Below are positions 42,785 through 51,697 of a DNA stretch of 64,000 bases, one piece after another. Origin of the DNA: Streptomyces nodosus (GTDB lineage Bacteria; Actinomycetota; Actinomycetes; Streptomycetales; Streptomycetaceae); assembly GCF_008704995.1 (NCBI RefSeq), contig NZ_CP023747.1, positions 3,994,501 to 4,058,500 of the forward strand, in the 5' to 3' direction. Below the pieces are notes generated by a model that worked only from the letters and a program-made list of their open reading frames with translations, ran no database searches and was not told the DNA's origin. Every line of letters starts with the position of its first letter. Position 1 is the first letter of the stretch. Both the position numbers and the translations under genes were made by a program.

Positions 42785-45412
42785 GTGGATGCCGAGCTGA
42801 CCAACAGGAGCCGGGACGCGATCAACGCGGCCGGCAGCCGGGCCGTGTCGGAGGGGCACCCCGACCTCACCCCCGCCCATCTGCTCCTCGCGCTGCTCGA
42901 GGGGCAGGACAACGAGAACATCGTCGATCTGCTGGCCGCCGTGGACGCCGACCAGGTCGCCGTGCGGTCCGGTGCCGAGCGGGTGCTCGCGGGGCTGCCC
43001 AGCGTGACCGGGTCGACCGTCGCACCGCCCCAGCCCGACCGCGAGCTGCTCGCCGTGATCGCCGACGCGACCAAGCGCGCCAAGGACCTCGGGGACGACT
43101 ACCTTTCCACCGAACACCTGCTCATCGGCATCGCGGAGAAGGGCGGCGCCGCCGGCGACGTACTCTCCCGTCAGGGAGCGAACGCCAGGAAGTTGCAGGA
43201 CGCGTTCCAGAAGACCAGGGGAGGACGCCGGGTGACGACCCCGGATCCCGAGGGCCAGTACAAGGCGCTCGAGAAGTTCGGCACCGATCTCACCGCCGCC
43301 GCGCGCGACGGCAAGCTGGACCCGGTCATCGGCCGGGACCAGGAGATCCGCCGCGTGGTGCAGGTGCTGTCCCGCCGCACGAAGAACAACCCGGTGCTCA
43401 TCGGCGAGCCCGGCGTCGGCAAGACCGCCGTCGTGGAGGGGCTCGCCCAGCGGATCGTGAAGGGCGATGTGCCGGAGTCCCTCAGGGACAAGCGGCTGGT
43501 CGCGCTCGACCTGGGCGCCATGGTCGCGGGCGCGAAGTACCGCGGCGAGTTCGAGGAGCGGCTGAAGACCGTCCTCGCCGAGATCAAGGACTCCGACGGC
43601 CGGATCATCACCTTCATCGACGAACTGCACACCGTCGTGGGCGCCGGAGCCGGCGGCGACTCCGCCATGGACGCCGGCAATATGCTCAAGCCGATGCTGG
43701 CCCGCGGTGAGCTGCGCATGGTCGGTGCCACGACCCTCGACGAATACCGCGAGCGGATCGAGAAGGACCCGGCGCTGGAGCGGCGCTTCCAGCAGGTGCT
43801 GGTCGCCGAGCCGACCGTCGAGGACACCATCGCCATCCTGCGCGGGCTCAAGGGCCGCTACGAGGCCCACCACAAGGTGCAGATCGCGGACAGCGCACTG
43901 GTCGCCGCGGCCACCCTCTCCGACCGGTACATCACCTCCCGCTTCCTGCCCGACAAGGCCATCGACCTGGTCGACGAGTCGGCGTCGCGGCTGCGCATGG
44001 AGATCGACTCCTCCCCGGTGGAGATCGACGAGCTCCAGCGTGCCGTCGACCGGCTCCGCATGGAGGAGCTGGCGCTGAGCAAGGAGACCGACCAGGCCTC
44101 CAGGCAGCGGCTGGAGAAGCTGCGCCGCGACCTCGCCGACAAGGAGGAGGAGCTGCGCGGTCTGACCGCCCGCTGGGAGAAGGAGAAGCAGTCCCTCAAC
44201 CGCGTCGGTGAGCTGAAGGAGCGGCTCGACGAGCTGCGCGGCCAGGCCGAGCGCGCCCAGCGCGACGGCGACTTCGACACCGCCTCCAAGCTGCTGTACG
44301 GCGAGATCCCGACCGTGGAGAAGGAGATGGAGGCCGCCTCCGAGGCCGAGGAGGAGGCGTCCAAGGACACCATGGTGAAGGACGAGGTCGGCTCCGACGA
44401 CATCGCGGACGTGGTCGCCTCCTGGACCGGCATCCCCGCCGGACGCCTGCTGGAGGGCGAGACGCGGAAGCTGCTGCGCATGGAGGAGGAGATCGGCCGG
44501 CGGCTCATCGGCCAGAGCGAGGCGGTGCGCGCGGTGTCGGACGCGGTGCGCCGCAGCCGGGCCGGGATCGCCGACCCGGACCGTCCGACCGGCTCGTTCC
44601 TCTTCCTCGGCCCCACCGGCGTGGGCAAGACCGAACTCGCCAAGGCGCTCGCCGACTTCCTCTTCGACGACGAGCGGGCGATGGTCCGCATCGACATGTC
44701 GGAGTACAGCGAGAAGCACAGCGTCGCCCGGCTGGTCGGTGCCCCGCCCGGATACATCGGCTACGAGGAGGGCGGCCAGCTGACCGAGGCGGTCCGCCGC
44801 CGCCCGTACAGCGTGGTGCTCCTTGACGAGGTCGAGAAGGCCCACCCGGAGGTCTTCGACATCCTGCTCCAGGTGCTGGACGACGGCCGGCTGACGGACG
44901 GGCAGGGCCGCACGGTCGACTTCCGCAACACGATCCTGGTGCTGACCTCGAACCTGGGCAGCCAGTTCCTGGTCGACCCGGTGGCGGGCGAGGAGGAGAA
45001 GAAGGAGCAGGTCCTGGAGGTGGTCCGGGCCTCCTTCAAGCCGGAGTTCCTCAACCGGCTGGACGACCTGGTGGTCTTCTCGGCGCTGACCAAGGAGGAG
45101 CTGGCCCGGATCGCACAGCTCCAGATCGACAGCCTGGCCCGGCGGCTGGCCGAGCGGCGGCTGACCCTGGAGATCACGCCGGAGGCGCTGACCTGGCTCG
45201 CGGACGAGGGCAACGACCCGGCGTACGGCGCCCGCCCGCTGCGCCGCCTGGTCCAGACCGCCATCGGCGACCGGCTGGCCAAGCAGATCCTGGCCGGGGA
45301 GATCAAGGACGGGGACACGGTCCGGGTGGACACCTTCCCGGCCCCGGCCGACCCGGACCACCCCCAGGGCGGCGGGCTGATCGTGGGCCCGGTACCGGCC
45401 AAGACGCTGTGA
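42785..45412 (+). CDS. clpB: Disaggregase ClpB (Hsp100)
   Basis: This encodes 875 residues. The start is GTG 42785, with AAGGAGGAG ideally spaced; an in-frame GTG at 42755 would put that ribosome site inside the gene. The N-domain (1-150), first AAA+ module with GEPGVGKTA, the long coiled-coil middle domain (about 400-530, rich in Glu/Lys/Arg) and second AAA+ module with GPTGVGKTE are all present. It rescues aggregated proteins together with DnaK/DnaJ/GrpE encoded 5.6 kb away. Transcription is HspR-controlled through the HAIR site. Confidence 0.98.
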   Translation: MDAELTNRSRDAINAAGSRAVSEGHPDLTPAHLLLALLEGQDNENIVDLLAAVDADQVAVRSGAERVLAGLPSVTGSTVAPPQPDRELLAVIADATKRAKDLGDDYLSTEHLLIGIAEKGGAAGDVLSRQGANARKLQDAFQKTRGGRRVTTPDPEGQYKALEKFGTDLTAAARDGKLDPVIGRDQEIRRVVQVLSRRTKNNPVLIGEPGVGKTAVVEGLAQRIVKGDVPESLRDKRLVALDLGAMVAGAKYRGEFEERLKTVLAEIKDSDGRIITFIDELHTVVGAGAGGDSAMDAGNMLKPMLARGELRMVGATTLDEYRERIEKDPALERRFQQVLVAEPTVEDTIAILRGLKGRYEAHHKVQIADSALVAAATLSDRYITSRFLPDKAIDLVDESASRLRMEIDSSPVEIDELQRAVDRLRMEELALSKETDQASRQRLEKLRRDLADKEEELRGLTARWEKEKQSLNRVGELKERLDELRGQAERAQRDGDFDTASKLLYGEIPTVEKEMEAASEAEEEASKDTMVKDEVGSDDIADVVASWTGIPAGRLLEGETRKLLRMEEEIGRRLIGQSEAVRAVSDAVRRSRAGIADPDRPTGSFLFLGPTGVGKTELAKALADFLFDDERAMVRIDMSEYSEKHSVARLVGAPPGYIGYEEGGQLTEAVRRRPYSVVLLDEVEKAHPEVFDILLQVLDDGRLTDGQGRTVDFRNTILVLTSNLGSQFLVDPVAGEEEKKEQVLEVVRASFKPEFLNRLDDLVVFSALTKEELARIAQLQIDSLARRLAERRLTLEITPEALTWLADEGNDPAYGARPLRRLVQTAIGDRLAKQILAGEIKDGDTVRVDTFPAPADPDHPQGGGLIVGPVPAKTL

Positions 45413-45430
45413 CCGGGGTCCGGGCCGCGT

Positions 45431-45475
45431 AGGCATCGGGCGGCGAGGCATCGGGCGGCGAGGCATCGGGCGGAG
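45431..45475. repeat. Three 15-bp direct repeats after clpB
   Basis: AGGCATCGGGCGGCG occurs twice back to back, followed by a third copy with one change. It lies 19 bp past the clpB stop. The rest of 45476-45797 is non-coding, with a C-rich run and no clear hairpin. Confidence 0.75.
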
Positions 45476-45797
45476 GGGTGCGAGGGCGGCTGCACGACCG
45501 CTCTCGCACCCCCCGGACGTGCCGGGCCTGGCCCCGCTCCCCTCGCCGTGGCCGCCATGAATTCACCGTGAACAGGTCCTGAAGGGGAACGGCCCCCTGG
45601 CGACGCGTTTTCGGACATCGCACACGGTCAGCGAGGGGGGAGAAGCGGTCTGTGCGCGTATACGGCCCACCGCCGTTCAGGGGGCGGCGCGCACCGTAGG
45701 GATCGTGTCAGCCTCCGGCGGACACGCCCGTCCGGGGTTGCCAGCCCCCTCCCCGGATGGGGGAGGATGGCGGAATCCGTACGAAGGGAAGAACACG

Positions 45798-46328
45798 GTG
45801 AGCATCGACCCGTCCTCGATTCCGAATTTCGGGGGCCAGCCCGAGCAGCAGCCGCCGGCAGGCCCTGTGGTTCCGGATCAGGACCTCGTGAAGCAGCTCC
45901 TGGACCAGATGGAGCTCAAGCACCTCGTCGACGAAGAGGGTGACCTCGTCGCGCCGTGGGAGCAGTTCCGTACGTACTTCATGTTCCGCGGCGAGGGCGA
46001 CCAGCAGGTCTTCTCGGTGCGGACGTTCTACGACCGGCCGCACAAGATCGACGAGAAGCCGCAGCTGCTGGAGTCCATCGACGACTGGAACCGGCGCACG
46101 CTGTGGCCCAAGGTGTACAGCCACACGCACGACGACGGCACCGTCCGCCTCATCGGTGAGGCGCAGATGCTGATCGGCACGGGCGTCAGCCTGGAGCACT
46201 TCGTCTCGTCGACCGTCAGCTGGGTGCGGGCCGCCATCGAGTTCGACCGGTGGCTCGTCGAGCAGCTCGGCCTCGCGGAGGACGTCGACGACGCGGACGC
46301 GGACAAGCCCGAGGACGACGAAGAGTAG
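45798..46328 (+). CDS. YbjN-domain protein
   Basis: This encodes 176 residues from GTG 45798, with GAAGGGA upstream. The YbjN fold (about 30-160) shows QDLVKQLLDQMELKHLVDEE, WEQFRTYFMFRGEGDQQVFSV and the helix STVSWVRAAIEFDRWLVEQL. An acidic tail ends the chain. Actinobacterial YbjN proteins are of unknown role; the fold resembles type III secretion chaperones. It is convergent with the lipoprotein operon across a hairpin. Confidence 0.85.
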   Translation: MSIDPSSIPNFGGQPEQQPPAGPVVPDQDLVKQLLDQMELKHLVDEEGDLVAPWEQFRTYFMFRGEGDQQVFSVRTFYDRPHKIDEKPQLLESIDDWNRRTLWPKVYSHTHDDGTVRLIGEAQMLIGTGVSLEHFVSSTVSWVRAAIEFDRWLVEQLGLAEDVDDADADKPEDDEE

Positions 46329-46383
46329 ACCCGGCTGGAGGGGCGACCGGGCCGGCACCACGCGTACGCCCCCATGGACCGAA

Positions 46384-46434
46384 AGAGCCCGGCCAGGACG
46401 CCAGCCACGCGGCGGCGCACCGGGGCCGGGCTCT
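46384..46434. terminator. Bidirectional terminator
   Basis: AGAGCCCGGCC (46384-46394) and GGCCGGGCTCT (46424-46434) are perfect 11-bp arms with a 29-nt loop, between convergent genes. Confidence 0.6.
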
Positions 46435-46466
46435 CGTCGTGCCGGTGAGGAGTCGGCTGTCCTGGA

Positions 46467-47105
46467 TCACCCTTCACCCGCCGATGTCCTCGGCGAGGCT
46501 GAGGGGATGGGGGTACGTGCCGACCAGAAGTCGGAGTGAATGTAGGGGAGCCCCTTGGATTCCGGGGAGCCCGGCTCAAGGGGCTTCCTGGGGGCTTCGG
46601 TGACCTTCGACTCGGTGACACACGGGGAAGCCACGTGGAATCCCGCCTGGCCCTTGTACCCGAACTCCAGACTGACCTGGAAACCGTCTGGTGCGGTCAT
46701 GAAGATCGCCGGCATGTCGGCGCTATTGCGCACCGACTTGATCTGGTAACCCTCGTTCTTCCAGTAGCGCTCGACGACACCGAGGAAGCTGCCACGCCGC
46801 TCGGTCGAGATAATGGTCATTACATAGCGTCGACGGGTTACCGCCCCAGTACCGGTGCCATCGTTCCTGAGGTCGGTGCAGCTCGAGTCGCTCGACGGCC
46901 CCCGCATGGCCACGACCGGCGGGTTGATCGCCTTGAGGGTCGCATCGATGATGCCCTCTGCGTGATCCGCCGCCTCCCGCATGTTCATGGTGGTCTCCTT
47001 CGACGCGTCCGCCTTCTTTCCCTCGCTTCCGCCACCGTCGCCGATGAAGCCGCAGCCAGATACGACGAGAGTTGACGTCACAAGGGTCACGACACGGATT
47101 TTCAT
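46467..47105 (-). CDS. Lipoprotein, third gene of an ESX-like operon
   Basis: This encodes 212 residues. ATG 47105 overlaps the hydrolase stop (ATGA). The lipobox is VVSGC (Cys18). The mature part has one Cys pair (SSCTDLRN and ASPCVTES) that could form a disulfide, and the pattern YVMTIISTERRGSFLGVVERYW. It looks like the small lipoproteins that accompany DUF1023 hydrolases in streptomycetes, but no named family is recognised. Coupling suggests it works with, or protects against, the hydrolase. Confidence 0.75.
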   Translation of the reverse strand: MKIRVVTLVTSTLVVSGCGFIGDGGGSEGKKADASKETTMNMREAADHAEGIIDATLKAINPPVVAMRGPSSDSSCTDLRNDGTGTGAVTRRRYVMTIISTERRGSFLGVVERYWKNEGYQIKSVRNSADMPAIFMTAPDGFQVSLEFGYKGQAGFHVASPCVTESKVTEAPRKPLEPGSPESKGLPYIHSDFWSARTPIPSASPRTSAGEG

Positions 47106-48940
47106 CGATGCTCATCCCAGGTCACGAGGTCGGAACGGCCCGCGACGATGGCCGCGATATTTGCGGCGGACACAGGATCCTTGTCCCTGGCCGGATTGAA
47201 ATAATTGGAATGTGCCGGAGTAGGCCCCTGCCCGGCGATCACCGCCATCGGGCCGTCGAGCACCTTGAATCGTCTGGCACCGAACGCCTCGCTGGCCGGG
47301 TCCTTGCCGAACCAGACGTCGTCATCGCCTTGATCCGCGAGGTCCCCGAAGAAGTACGCCCCGACCGGACCGCCGCCCAGGAAGCCGACGGTGCCGGCCA
47401 CGGCTTCCTTCCTCGACGGCAGGTGGCTGACAGGGTCGTTCTCAGCCGCGCCGACAAACACGTGGTCCTTGCCGACCCCCAGGTCATCCGCCTTGTCGAC
47501 GCCGACGCCGGGGCTCCCGAGAAGGATGATGTCATCGGCCCCGGGGATGCCTCCTGGCTGTTGTGCCGCCGCCCCCACCAGACGGGAGCCGTAGGAGTGC
47601 CCGATCGCGACCAGGTGCGGGTCCTCGGTGTCGTTCGTGGCGGCGAGCCCGCCCATGAACGAGTTGTACGCCGGCGCGCCCTTCTCCGCGTCATGTGCCG
47701 ACATCACATCGGTGTCGGACAACAATGCAGCGGGGGCCAGGGAAGCGGAGAGCTGTGGTGCGTCGTAGCCCAGCCACACGATGGACGCGCTGGACGGATC
47801 CTTGTCCCGGGCGTCGACCGCAGTGTCATAGGCGCGCTTCACATCGTTCCTGGCGAAATCCGTGTCCAGGGCAGTACCGAGACCCGGAACATATGCCGAC
47901 ACGTTCTTCGATGTGTCAGGGTTCCCAAAAGAGACGATGGCCCGACCGAGCCCTTCGTCGCCGATCCCCAGCAGATACATGGGCGGCTCTTTCGGGTCCA
48001 CCAGTTGCTTTGCGGCATTTTCCTGCAGCTGCTGTCGGATGCTCTGGAGAGCGTCCAACTGCGCCTTGGCCCTGGTGTCGTCTTCACCCGAGAGCTTGCC
48101 GATCAGAATGTCCAGGTTCTCGCGGTTGACCTCGTCGCGGATCGCGGAGGGGATGCCGTCCAGGTTGCCGATGAGCTCCGGGAACGCGCGCTTGTACTCG
48201 TCGCGCTGCTCCGCGCTGAGGCCGTCCCACCACTGCTTGCGGTCGGCGGGTGTCTTGTCCAGGGGGATGTGGTCCTGGAGATACCTGCTGGCGGCCGAGC
48301 TGACGGCTTGGACGTCGGACGCCACGTCGGCCCAGGTACCGATGCCGACTCTGAGCCCCGGGGCCGCCCGGAGTCGCGCCAGCGCTCTGCTGTACCGGAC
48401 GTCGGTCTCTGTGGCCTCCTGCACGGCGTGGGCGATGCGGTCGGCGATGTCCTGGGCCTTCGCGCGGTGCGGGTTGGGGCTGTGCAGCCCGGAGGCGTCG
48501 GGGCCGAGTCCGGGGGTGTACCGGCCCGTGTTGCCCTGGACGGTCCCCCCGGGGAGCTCGCCACCGGTCGCCTCGTTCTCGCCGCCGGCGGGGTACCCGA
48601 CACCGCCGTCCGCGTCCACGCTGTACGACAACGCCTTCGCGTCGTCCAGTGCCTCCAGCAGGCGGCGTCTCGGGGCGGTGATCTCGGACGAGAAACCGTT
48701 GAGCGCTCCGCTGATCAAGCCGCACTCGACCTGGGTGTAGTGGAAGTTCTCCGACAGCCTGCGCAGTTGCTTCAGCGCCGCGTCGGCCGCCTCGCCCTTC
48801 TCGGCCTTCCGCAGGGACGCGGCGATCTGCCGGTCGACGCGGTCCTTGGCCGCGTCGGCCATGTCGCTCACCGCGCGATACCCGTCGGCTGCGTCCGCGT
48901 ACCCGGACGGGGCGACGGACTTGAGCGTCTCGAGGTCCAT
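47102..48940 (-). CDS. DUF1023 alpha/beta hydrolase with ESX/WXG-like N-terminal helices
   Basis: This encodes 612 residues from ATG 48940, with GGAGG upstream. The N-terminal 250 residues are mostly helical, of the type fused to ESX-secreted effectors. The C-terminal domain (about 330-590) is the DUF1023 alpha/beta hydrolase, with nucleophile motif AIGHSYGSRL near residue 445 and a late His near AHSNYF. No signal peptide is present, which fits type VII export. The substrate is unknown; lipid or ester cleavage is likely from the fold. Confidence 0.85.
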   Translation of the reverse strand: MDLETLKSVAPSGYADAADGYRAVSDMADAAKDRVDRQIAASLRKAEKGEAADAALKQLRRLSENFHYTQVECGLISGALNGFSSEITAPRRRLLEALDDAKALSYSVDADGGVGYPAGGENEATGGELPGGTVQGNTGRYTPGLGPDASGLHSPNPHRAKAQDIADRIAHAVQEATETDVRYSRALARLRAAPGLRVGIGTWADVASDVQAVSSAASRYLQDHIPLDKTPADRKQWWDGLSAEQRDEYKRAFPELIGNLDGIPSAIRDEVNRENLDILIGKLSGEDDTRAKAQLDALQSIRQQLQENAAKQLVDPKEPPMYLLGIGDEGLGRAIVSFGNPDTSKNVSAYVPGLGTALDTDFARNDVKRAYDTAVDARDKDPSSASIVWLGYDAPQLSASLAPAALLSDTDVMSAHDAEKGAPAYNSFMGGLAATNDTEDPHLVAIGHSYGSRLVGAAAQQPGGIPGADDIILLGSPGVGVDKADDLGVGKDHVFVGAAENDPVSHLPSRKEAVAGTVGFLGGGPVGAYFFGDLADQGDDDVWFGKDPASEAFGARRFKVLDGPMAVIAGQGPTPAHSNYFNPARDKDPVSAANIAAIVAGRSDLVTWDEHR

Positions 48941-48949
48941 GCCTCCGGA

Positions 48950-49378
48950 TCACCGGCCCTTGCCGGAAGTGCCGATCAGCCTGGCGACCTCGGCCCTGAC
49001 GGCTTCGTCGGTCCTCAGCTGGCCCTCGCCCGTCTTCTCCAGCACGCCGACGAGCCCGTCGCACAGCTCGCCGATGTCCTTCACCCGGCGTTCCCAGGAG
49101 TCGTACACGCCCTTCTGGGCCACCGCCGTCAGACACCGGGGCCCCTTGTCGAGCCCCGTCTGGCCGTGCTCCAGCTTCGTCAGCGCCGTGCCGATGCCGT
49201 CCCGCAGCTCGCCGACGTCCCGGCCGGCCGCGGACCACGCCTCCCTGTCGGACCTGAGCCTGCCGGCGGTGCCGCTGCCACGGGTGCCGCCCTGGTCGGC
49301 GGGCAGCCGGTCGAGCCGCGTCCCTGCGCGGTGTCGTCCGGCCGCCGCGGCCTTGAGCTGCTCCCACTCCTCCCACAC
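48950..49378 (-). CDS. WXG100-like small helical protein
   Basis: This encodes 142 residues from GTG 49378, giving a start MWEEWEQLKAAAAG that fits small ESX-type proteins; the frame is open further upstream to 49492. It is helical with a KDIGELCDGLVGVLEK amphipathic stretch and lacks a signal peptide. A central WSAAGRDVGELRDG is at the position of the WXG turn, though the exact WXG triplet is absent. It is the first gene of the operon with the hydrolase (9-nt gap) and is probably its export partner or chaperone. Confidence 0.6.
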   Translation of the reverse strand: MWEEWEQLKAAAAGRHRAGTRLDRLPADQGGTRGSGTAGRLRSDREAWSAAGRDVGELRDGIGTALTKLEHGQTGLDKGPRCLTAVAQKGVYDSWERRVKDIGELCDGLVGVLEKTGEGQLRTDEAVRAEVARLIGTSGKGR

Positions 49379-49550
49379 CCCGAGCGGTCCTCCTCCCGTG
49401 TCGTGCCGTGCACCGCCGGGCCGTTGTGCAGGTGCGACCGCAATGCTGCACTGCCGGGAGGCGCCGTACGACCCCTTCGCCACGCGATTCATCCGTTCCG
49501 GTCACGACGGGTGACCGAGCGTGCATGGTGGCGGACCGGGCTGGGGCGGG

Positions 49551-50732
49551 TCAGTTCGTCAGGGATTTCAGGCGGTGGGTGGCCTCTTCGAGGATCTCGG
49601 TGCGCTTGCAGAAGGCGAAGCGGACGAAGGGGGCGCCGGCCTCGCGGTGGTCGTAGAAGACCGCGTTCGGGATGGCGACGACGCCCGCGCGCTCCGGCAG
49701 GGCGCGGCAGAAGGCGAAGCCGTCGCTCTCGCCGAGGGGGCGGATGTCGGTGGTGACGAAGTAGGTGCCCGCCGGGCGGAACACCTCGAAGCCCGCCTCC
49801 GTGAGCCCGGTCGCCAGCAGATCCCGCTTGGCCCGCATGTCCGCGCGGAAGTCCTCGAAGTACGAGTCCGGCAGGCGGAGCGCCTCGGCGACGGCGTACT
49901 GGAAGGGCCCGGACGCCACATAGGTCAGGAACTGCTTGGCCGAGCGCACCGCCGTGAGCAGCTCCGGCGCCGCCGTCACCCAGCCGACCTTCCAGCCGGT
50001 GAACGAGAAGGTCTTGCCGGCCGAGCCGATGGTGACCGTCCGCTCGCGCATGCCCGGGAAGGTCGCGAGCGGCACATGCTCGGCGTCGTCGAAGACCAGG
50101 TGTTCGTAGACCTCGTCCGTGACGACGAGCAGGTCCCGCTCCACGGCCAGTTCGGCGATCGCCCGCAGTTCCTCGCGGGTGAGCACGGTGCCGGTCGGGT
50201 TGTGCGGGGTGTTGATCAGCAGCAGCCGGGTGCGCTCGGTGACGGCGTCGCGCAGCTCGTCGAGGTCGAGCCGGAAGGCACCCTCGTGCGGCCGCAGCGT
50301 CACCGGTACCCGACGGCCGCCCGCCATGGCGATGCAGGCGGCGTAGGAGTCGTAGTACGGCTCCAGGGCGATCACCTCGTCGCCGGGCTCCACGAGTGCC
50401 AGCAGTGCCGCCGCGATCGCCTCGGTGGCGCCCGCCGTGACCAGCACCTCGGTGTCGGGGTCGTGGGACAGGCCGTACCGCCGCTGCTGGTGCGCGGCGA
50501 TCGCGGTGCGCAGCTCGGGGACGCCGGGACCCGGCGGGTACTGGTTGCCCCGCCCGTCGCGCAGAGCCCGTACCGCGGCCTCGCGGATCTCCTCGGGGCC
50601 GTCGGCGTCGGGGAAACCCTGCCCGAGATTGAGAGACCCGGTGCTGACGGCGAGGGCCGACATCTCGGCGAAGATCGTCGTCCCGAACTCGGCGAGCCGG
50701 CGGTTGAGGAGGGGGCGCGCGCTGAAGGTCAT
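49551..50732 (-). CDS. Class I PLP-dependent aminotransferase (DapC/kynurenine-aminotransferase-like)
   Basis: This encodes 393 residues from ATG 50732; a second ATG lies at 50741, but promoter spacing favours 50732. Class I signatures are NTPHNPTGTVLT (NPTG at 178-181), Asp206 in VTDEVYE and the PLP lysine Lys240 in GSAGKTFSFTGWKVGW. It is close to actinobacterial DapC and to kynurenine aminotransferases. Either lysine synthesis or aromatic transamination is possible; the kynurenine operon 10 kb away makes the second worth considering. Confidence 0.88.
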   Translation of the reverse strand: MTFSARPLLNRRLAEFGTTIFAEMSALAVSTGSLNLGQGFPDADGPEEIREAAVRALRDGRGNQYPPGPGVPELRTAIAAHQQRRYGLSHDPDTEVLVTAGATEAIAAALLALVEPGDEVIALEPYYDSYAACIAMAGGRRVPVTLRPHEGAFRLDLDELRDAVTERTRLLLINTPHNPTGTVLTREELRAIAELAVERDLLVVTDEVYEHLVFDDAEHVPLATFPGMRERTVTIGSAGKTFSFTGWKVGWVTAAPELLTAVRSAKQFLTYVASGPFQYAVAEALRLPDSYFEDFRADMRAKRDLLATGLTEAGFEVFRPAGTYFVTTDIRPLGESDGFAFCRALPERAGVVAIPNAVFYDHREAGAPFVRFAFCKRTEILEEATHRLKSLTN

Positions 50733-50739
50733 GGCCGCC

Positions 50740-50769
50740 ATCCTGCGCCCAAGCTCTGGACTTCCTCAA
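50740..50769 (-). promoter_or_regulatory. Leaderless promoter of the aminotransferase gene
   Basis: On the minus strand TTGAGG (50769-50764) and CAGGAT (50745-50740) are 18 bp apart, and ATG 50732 follows 7 nt later with no ribosome site. Confidence 0.65.
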
Positions 50770-50869
50770 CTCTGCTTTGCCGGGAACGGCGTGGGGGCAT
50801 CCCCGGTGCACGGAACGCGGGCGGACCCACGGGGGGTCGCCTCGGGGGAGGCGGAAGGAGGGCGGCGCC

Positions 50870-51241
50870 ATGGTCGTCGTCATCGTCCTGGTGGTGCTGG
50901 TGGTGCTGGTTGTCGCGGCGTCGATCGTCAGGCCGTACAACGCTCGGCGTGGGAACAGGGGCGCGGCTCGGGGTGGGCGCGGTGGCCGGTCCATCCGCAC
51001 CGGCGGTCGGTCCACCGGCGCCGGGGACCGGTCCGGCGGGGGCGGAGCCGCCGGTGACGCCGGGGGCAGCAGCTGGTGGGCCGACGGGGGAGACGGCGGT
51101 TCGTCGTCGGACGGCCCGTCGGGCGGCGGGCACTCGGGCGGCGGGCACTCCGGCGGCCACCACTCCTGCGGCGGCGGGCATTCCTGCGGCGGGGGCGGAT
51201 CGTCGTGCGGCGGGGGCGGCGGCTGCGGCGGAGGCAACTGA
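50870..51241 (+). CDS. Membrane-anchored Gly/His/Cys-rich protein
   Basis: This encodes 123 residues from ATG 50870, with GGAAGGAGG upstream. One hydrophobic helix of Val and Leu (2-20) is followed by a basic segment and then a Gly/Ser-rich tail. The last 40 residues contain five His and four Cys in a glycine matrix (GGGHSGGGHSGGHHSCGGG and CGGGGGCGGGN). The pattern suggests metal binding or a flexible surface tail. No domain family is recognised. A strong hairpin follows. Confidence 0.7.
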   Translation: MVVVIVLVVLVVLVVAASIVRPYNARRGNRGAARGGRGGRSIRTGGRSTGAGDRSGGGGAAGDAGGSSWWADGGDGGSSSDGPSGGGHSGGGHSGGHHSCGGGHSCGGGGSSCGGGGGCGGGN

Positions 51242-51286
51242 TCCGGGGCAGCCGGGCTCCACGGGGGAGAAGCGCCCGGAGTACGT

Positions 51287-51320
51287 CGCAGGCCCGCCGG
51301 AGGCAACCGGCGGGCCTGCG
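51287..51320 (+). terminator. Terminator of the Gly/His/Cys-rich protein gene
   Basis: CGCAGGCCCGCCGG (51287-51300), loop AGGCAA, and CCGGCGGGCCTGCG (51307-51320) form a perfect 14-bp stem. Confidence 0.88.
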
Positions 51321-51697
51321 GGATCTCACCCGACCGGGGGGCGCGAGGGCGCGCGTCGGCAGCGCCTCGAACGGGACGAGCGCTGACGGCTTCGCGTCGG
51401 AGGTGCGCCCGACCTGCACATCAACGCTCCCGCCGCATCAAGTAGTTGAACAGATGCGCTGCCGGGTCCCCAATGGGATGGAAACCCTATGAACTTGGGT
51501 AAAAACGCTGTGAACACGGCTCGGTTCATGGTTCTCTCTCAACCGTCAGCGCGGTCCCGGACGCCCGTCCTGAAGGCGCTTTGCCCGGCCGGGCCGACCC
51601 GGACGGCGCGCCCGACCGGCTGAGCCGGGCGAACCCCCGGCGCCGGCCGGGGCGTGCCGGAACCTCTCCTCTTTTTGCGTGCTAGCGGAGCCGATCC
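51321..51697. other. 377-bp intergenic region with an AT-richer patch
   Basis: The segment 51430-51540 has markedly lower GC than its surroundings and contains a 44-codon frame from ATG 51488, as well as an opposite frame. Neither has a convincing ribosome site or codon bias. It probably contains the promoter of the DUF2617 gene. A short inverted repeat around CCGGCTGAGCCGG lies near 51615. Confidence 0.35.

Noticed and set aside
42524..45466. A 980-codon frame antisense to clpB
   Set aside because: ClpB is unmistakable on the other strand; the antisense product has no motif and no ribosome site.
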